Below, in pieces: positions 59,960 to 64,000 of a DNA stretch of 64,000 nt. Numbering within the stretch: the first letter of the stretch is position 1; every line of letters starts with the position of its first letter. The DNA is taken from NCBI GenBank assembly GCA_000380225.1, contig KB904821.1, positions 980,791-1,044,790 on the forward strand, read 5' to 3'. Both the position numbers and the translations under genes were made by a program. The notes under the pieces were generated by a model. It saw only the letters and a program-made list of their open reading frames with translations, searched no databases and was not told the origin of the DNA. Source of the stretch: a filamentous cyanobacterium ESFC-1 (lineage in GTDB: Bacteria; Cyanobacteriota; Cyanobacteriia; Cyanobacteriales; Spirulinaceae).

Positions 59960-61156
59960 ATGACTCGACTTAATCGCCGTCGCTTCCTCAAATTCGCCGG
60001 TTTAACCCTTGGCTCTCTTGGCTTCAACACCGCCCTATTCCAGCATCAAGCCCAGCGTTACGGTCAAGCCCTCGCCCAAAGCACCCCCCGCAAACTGGCA
60101 TTATTAGTCGGCATTAATCAATATTCTGAGTTACCCCTCGAAGGCTGTCTCAACGACGTAGACTTGCAGCGCAACCTCCTCATTCACCGCTTCGGCTTCA
60201 ACCCTAGAGATATCCTCGTCGTCGCCGACCAAGAAGCCACCCGCGAAGGCATTTTAACCGCCTTTGAAGAACACCTCATCAAACAAGCTCAACCCGGCGA
60301 TGTCGTCGTTTATCACTACTCTGGTCACGGTTCGCGCATTGCTGACCCCAACCCCATCCTCAATGAATGGGAACGCCGCCAAGGATTAAACGGTACATTT
60401 GTTCCGATTGATAGCGAATTACCCGTAGGCTATCCCGAAGTGGGCGGCTCAGTCAAAGATATTATGGGGCATACCCTCTACCTCTTGATGTCTGCCCTTA
60501 AAACCGAAAACGTCAGCGTCATCCTCGATAGTTGCTTTGCCGGGGGAGCAACGCGAGAAACCAGGACACGCTCTCGCGAAGGGGGTCGGAATATCTTGGT
60601 GTCGAGCGCGGAAAAAGCCTATCAGCAGCAATGGTTATCGCGCTTGCAAATGTCCCCCCAAGAGTTTGCCTCTGGCTATCGTCGCGGCGTGGCTAAGGGG
60701 GTTGTTTTGGCAGCCAGCGCTCCCGACCAACTCGCCAAGGAGTTAGTGATTAATGGTTTTAATGCGGGCTTATTCAGCTACTTACTCACCCATTACTTAT
60801 GGCAGGAAGACAGCAATATTGAAGCGGTTTTCCAAAAGATTGCCCCAGAAATCCCCGAAAACTTCGATCAAAATCCCCGTTACGAGGTCAAACCGGGCAG
60901 TAACTATGCTTCTGGTCGTCCTTACTTCATCAATAACCCCCAAACAACCGCCCAAGCCGTGGTGACTCAAGTGAATAATCGTCAAGCTCAACTGTGGTTG
61001 GGGGGCGTAGATTTACGGCAAGTGGCAGCCGGGACGATTTTTACAGCAGTTGAAGGGACGGGACAAGTGCGAGTTTTGTCTCGCGATGGCATCAAAGCCA
61101 TAGCCGCGATTGAGAATAGCGTGACCGCCGGAACGCCCTTACAGTTGGCGCTGTAG
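59960..61156 (+). CDS. Tat-exported caspase-family (metacaspase-like) protease
   Basis: The 398-residue protein has a twin-arginine signal (RLNRRRFLKFAGLTLGSLGF) and the C14 peptidase fold: LALLVGINQYSELPLEGCLN, catalytic His123 in VYHYSGHGSR and catalytic Cys192 in VILDSCFAGG. The dyad is intact. A C-terminal beta-rich region (LWLGGVDLRQVAAGTIF, about 330-398) follows. Orthocaspases of this sort cut after Arg/Lys and are linked to stress and cell death in cyanobacteria. A TPR protein gene lies about 1 kb downstream. The stop codon TAG is part of a REP-like unit (GTAGGGTG), so the end may have been altered. Confidence 0.88.
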   Translation: MTRLNRRRFLKFAGLTLGSLGFNTALFQHQAQRYGQALAQSTPRKLALLVGINQYSELPLEGCLNDVDLQRNLLIHRFGFNPRDILVVADQEATREGILTAFEEHLIKQAQPGDVVVYHYSGHGSRIADPNPILNEWERRQGLNGTFVPIDSELPVGYPEVGGSVKDIMGHTLYLLMSALKTENVSVILDSCFAGGATRETRTRSREGGRNILVSSAEKAYQQQWLSRLQMSPQEFASGYRRGVAKGVVLAASAPDQLAKELVINGFNAGLFSYLLTHYLWQEDSNIEAVFQKIAPEIPENFDQNPRYEVKPGSNYASGRPYFINNPQTTAQAVVTQVNNRQAQLWLGGVDLRQVAAGTIFTAVEGTGQVRVLSRDGIKAIAAIENSVTAGTPLQLAL

Positions 61157-61262
61157 GGTGTCGTTAGCGAAGCGTAACGCACCGAAATGGCTTAAACGGT
61201 GGGTTACGGCGGATTGCCAGATTGCAGTCACAGCATAGCTTGTAGCCACCTAACCCACCCTA
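61153..61262. repeat. REP-like units upstream of the RAYT gene
   Basis: GTAGGGTGTCGTTAGCGAAG/CGTAACGCACC (61153-61183) is one REP unit, with hairpin arms GGTG and CACC. Another palindrome follows: GGTGGGTTACGGCGG and CCACCTAACCCACCCTAC (61199-61262). Confidence 0.75.
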
Positions 61263-61323
61263 CAAATGACGACAACACACACACAATAAGACAATTTCCC
61301 ATCCGCCGTAGCGCACCAAACCC

Positions 61324-61873
61324 ATGCCCAACTATCGCCGACCTCAAATCCCTGGTGGAACATACTTTATTACCCAAGTCACCTATCAAAGAAACAAGTG
61401 GCTTTGCCAAGACATCGGTCGCCAAGCACTTCGAGAAGCCATCTTAAAAGTTAGAGCGAAATATCCATTTTCGCTCGATGCTTTTGTGTTACTTCCCGAG
61501 CATTTTCATGGCCTCTTTACATTACCACGGCGCGATCGCGATCTGTCGGTGCGTCTCAGACTCATCAAAACTTATGTCACCAAGCATTACGGAAAACGCC
61601 TGGACATCAAACGAGAAATTTCCCTATCTCGTCGTCAGCGCCAAGAGCAGAATCTTTGGCAGCGACGGTTTTGGGAGCATCTGATTCGAGACGAACAAGA
61701 TTTTGCCCGACCGACGCGATTATATTCATTACAATCCGGTGCGTCATGGTTTGTGCAATTCACCCCAAGATTGGGAGTTTTCAACAATTCATCGGTTTAT
61801 GCGGGAAGGTATTTATGCGCCGGATTGGGGGACGAATGGTGAAACAATTGTGGAGGATTTGGGGTGTGAGTGA
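61324..61873 (+). pseudogene. REP-associated tyrosine transposase (RAYT), frameshifted
   Basis: The first 130 residues match TnpA_REP: MPNYRRPQIPGGTYFITQVT, LLPEHFHGLFTLPRRD (His-x-His motif), LWQRRFWEHLIRDEQDFAR. After ARG (about 61711) the frame should continue DYIHYNPVRHGLCNSP and FMREGIYAPDWG, which is found one base over (from 61718), so one extra base in 61711-61717 breaks the gene. The shifted frame runs to TGA at 61871-61873. RAYTs recognise the REP units on both sides. Confidence 0.85.
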
Positions 61874-61888
61874 TGGATTTGCAATCCC

Positions 61889-62005
61889 GTAGGGTGCTGT
61901 TAGCGCAGCGTAACGCACCGCAATTCCGTAGGGTGTCGTTAGCAAAGCGCAACACACCGCAATTCTGTAGGGTGTCGTTAGCAAAGCGCAACGCACCGCA
62001 ATCTT
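61889..62005. repeat. Three tandem 39-bp REP units
   Basis: Units starting GTAGGGTG at 61889, 61928 and 61967 have period 39 and consist of GTAGGGTGTCGTTAGCAAAG, CGCAACGCACCGCAATTC or close variants. Each can form a hairpin (GGTG...CACC, with GCGTTACGCTGCGCTAAC-like core). They are the 3' companion of the RAYT relic. Confidence 0.88.
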
Positions 62006-62190
62006 GTAGAGGCATAACTTAAACTTCAATCATCATCCCCAAAAAGCGGAATTTGCCATTTTGACACAATGGCGGTTAGCCAAAATTTTTAACCGAAATG
62101 TTACGGTTAAAGAAAACACAAAAACTGCATAACCTTGCAACTGTCAGAAATAGGTATTCTAAGAAAACAGTGATAGGGGAAAACTCAAAG

Positions 62191-64000
62191 ATGGCGCAGG
62201 GAAAACAAGCAATTGGTGGCGTGTTGAAGTCGTTGTCGCTATTGGCGGTGGTGAGTGCAGTATCGCTCTCCGAAGCCGTCGCAGCGACACCGAGGCAGTT
62301 GTTGTTAGAAGCGGGTGGTGTTGAGGTAGCGCAACAGCCTGCTAATGGCGCGGCAAACAGAGCATATCAGGAGGGGTTACAACTGTTTCGGCAAGGAACG
62401 GCAGAATCCTTGAGACAGGCAATTCCTAAGTATGAAGAAGCAGTCAGGCTTTATCGCCAAGCGGGTGACAAACGTTCAGAAGCAGTATCTACTCTTGCAC
62501 TCGGTCGTATTTATTCCGACTTGGGAGAAAAGCAACAAGCCCTCGACTTCTACAACCAAGCTTTACCCCTCTTACGAGCCGTAGGAGATAGAGGCGGTGA
62601 AGCCACTACCCTCAACAATATTGGCGCTGTCTACGACTCCCTGGGAGAAAAGCAACAAGCCCTCGACTACTACAACCAAGCTTTACCTCTCAGACGAGCC
62701 GTGGGAGATAGAGGCGGTGAAGCTACTACCCTCAACAACATTGGTGCTGTCTACAACTCCCTCGGAGAAAAACAACAAGCTCTCGATTACTACAACCAAG
62801 CTTTACCCCTATCACGAGCCGTAGGAGATAGAAGCGGTGAAGCCAGCACCCTAACTAACATTGGTGCTGTCTACGACTCCCTGGGAGAAAAGCAGCAAGC
62901 TCTCGACTTCTACAACCAAGCTTTACCCCTATCACGAGCCGTAGGAGATAGAAGCGGTGAAGCCAGCACCCTAACTAACATTGGTGCTGTCTACGACTCC
63001 CTGGGAGAAAAGCAGCAAGCTCTCGACTTCTACAACCAAGCTTTGCCTTTATTGCAAGCCGTAGGAGATAGAGGCGGTGAAGCCAGCACCCTCAACAACA
63101 TTGGTGCTGTCTACGACTCCCTGGGAGAAAAACAGCAAGCTCTCGACTACTACAACCAAGCTTTGCCTTTATTGCAATCAGTAGGAGATAGAGGCGGTGA
63201 AGCCACTACCCTAACTAACATTGGCGCTGTCTACAACTCCCTGGGAGACAAACAGCAAGCTCTCGACTACTTCAACCAAGCTTTACCCCTCTTACGAGCC
63301 GTAGGAGATAGAGGCGGCGAAGCCCGCACCCTCAACAACATTGGCGCTGTCTACAACTCCCTGGGAGACAAACAGCAAGCTCTCGACTACTACAACCAAG
63401 CCTTACCCCTCACACGAGCCGTAGGAGATAGAGGCGGCGAAGCCCGCACCCTCAACAACATTGGCGCTGTCTACAACTCCCTGGGAGAAAAACAGCAAGC
63501 ACTCGACTTCTACAACCAGGCTTTACCCCTCAGACGAGCCGTAGGAGATAGAGGCGGTGAAGCCACTACCCTCAACAACATTGGCGCTGTCTACTCCTCC
63601 CTGGGAGAAAAGCAGCAAGCTCTCGACTTCTACAACCAAGCTTTACCCCTGTCACGAGCCGTAGGAGATAGAAGCGGTGAAGCCAGCACCCTAACTAACA
63701 TTGGTGCTGTCTACAACTCCCTGGGAGAAAAACAGCAAGCACTCGACTTCTACAACCAAGCTTTACCCCTGAGACGAGCCGTAGGAGATAGAGGTGGTGA
63801 AGCCAGCACTCTCAATAACATTGGTGGTGTCTACGACTCCCTGGGAGAAAAACAGCAAGCTCTCGACTTCTACAACCAAGCTTTACCTCTCAGACGAGCC
63901 GTGGGGGATAGAGGCGGTGAAGCCACTACCCTCAACAACATTGGCGCTGTCTACTCCTCCCTGGGAGAAAAGCAGCAAGCTCTCGACTTCTACAACCAAG
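62191..64000 (+). CDS. Long TPR protein (CHAT-associated type), 5' part
   Basis: ATG at 62191; frame open to the window edge (at least 603 codons, no stop). Residues 1-33 are a signal peptide (LKSLSLLAVVSAVSLSEAVA). Then ANRAYQEGLQLFRQGTAESL, RQAIPKYEEAVRLYRQAGDK and 12 full TPR units of exactly 40 residues (120 bp) from 62521, plus part of a 13th. Each unit reads GEKQQALDFYNQALPL and AVGDRGGEATTLNNIGAVY. This repeat type is usual in cyanobacterial CHAT-domain proteins, with CHAT at the C-terminus; that end is outside the window. Units are nearly identical in DNA sequence, a sign of recent amplification or gene conversion. Confidence 0.85.
   Translation, partial: MAQGKQAIGGVLKSLSLLAVVSAVSLSEAVAATPRQLLLEAGGVEVAQQPANGAANRAYQEGLQLFRQGTAESLRQAIPKYEEAVRLYRQAGDKRSEAVSTLALGRIYSDLGEKQQALDFYNQALPLLRAVGDRGGEATTLNNIGAVYDSLGEKQQALDYYNQALPLRRAVGDRGGEATTLNNIGAVYNSLGEKQQALDYYNQALPLSRAVGDRSGEASTLTNIGAVYDSLGEKQQALDFYNQALPLSRAVGDRSGEASTLTNIGAVYDSLGEKQQALDFYNQALPLLQAVGDRGGEASTLNNIGAVYDSLGEKQQALDYYNQALPLLQSVGDRGGEATTLTNIGAVYNSLGDKQQALDYFNQALPLLRAVGDRGGEARTLNNIGAVYNSLGDKQQALDYYNQALPLTRAVGDRGGEARTLNNIGAVYNSLGEKQQALDFYNQALPLRRAVGDRGGEATTLNNIGAVYSSLGEKQQALDFYNQALPLSRAVGDRSGEASTLTNIGAVYNSLGEKQQALDFYNQALPLRRAVGDRGGEASTLNNIGGVYDSLGEKQQALDFYNQALPLRRAVGDRGGEATTLNNIGAVYSSLGEKQQALDFYNQ

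Noticed and set aside
61656..61892. 78-codon ORF overlapping the RAYT end
   Set aside because: It is in the third frame; neither the start nor the residues correspond to the RAYT continuation, which is in the frame starting at 61718.

Overview
The window is chromosomal DNA of a cyanobacterium. The palindrome GCGATCGC (HIP1) occurs throughout. The genes include photosynthetic and cyanobacterial markers: petC-petA, CP12, ChlM, a Ycf39-type PSII assembly factor, a Psb32-like TPM protein, a CPP1-like protein, NarM, cyanobacterial-type rpoZ, and a PyrF/PyrE fusion. An HpsL/HpsN-like pair and many short heptanucleotide repeats point to a filamentous, probably motile species. The exact genus cannot be read from the sequence. 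Nearly all of it is ordinary housekeeping DNA in short transcription units; no prophage, CRISPR array or intact insertion sequence is seen.

Layout. 1-9 kb: end of pyrFE, a GH13 amylase and transketolase (both minus), a hotdog thioesterase, tRNA-Asn, CP12, two small conserved genes and glmM. 9-12 kb: polymerase-like membrane protein plus glycosyltransferase (exopolysaccharide export, gliding). 12-18.9 kb: histidine phosphatase, J-domain/pentapeptide protein, aroC, MBL hydrolase, ycf39, NAD kinase and an NblR-like regulator. 19-31 kb: DUF192 lipoprotein, DUF2949 protein, hydrolase, secreted protein, cobO, DUF2993 protein, pseudouridine synthase with a RodZ-like protein, malQ, OmpR-type regulator, rpoZ, Psb32-like protein and cbiC. 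31-41 kb: pepP, ABC exporter with a PF14907-type nucleotidyltransferase, a second ABC ATPase, an antiporter-USP fusion, a HAD phosphatase and a CPP1-like protein. 41-52 kb: petC-petA, chlM, FIST protein with histidine kinase, purC, bamA/omp85 and lpxC. 52-64 kb: a 1247-residue two-partner-secretion exoprotein, NurA, mobA, narM, a Tat-exported caspase, a broken RAYT gene with REP units, and the start of a long TPR protein with nearly identical 120-bp repeats that runs off the window.

The most striking non-gene structure is the repeat load. Period-7 arrays (CCAATAA/CCAACAA, GGGCAGT, GGCAATC, CAAAGGA/CAAAAGA, GACTAAT) lie within a few bases of many start and stop codons. Dispersed families accompany them: a roughly 185-bp element, a 20-bp palindrome (GGGGCGGGGTTTCCCCGCCC), a 47-bp nested inverted repeat carried inside two arrays, a 137-bp MITE, IS200/IS605 relics and REP units. 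In several genes the repeat supplies the last codons and the stop. An 880-bp block of these repeats separates bamA from lpxC.

The best candidates for new biology are the exoprotein, whose C-terminus looks like a Schlafen/AlbA_2-type domain; the repeat system at gene borders with its embedded 47-bp hairpin; and the caspase next to a TPR protein of the kind usually linked to CHAT domains.
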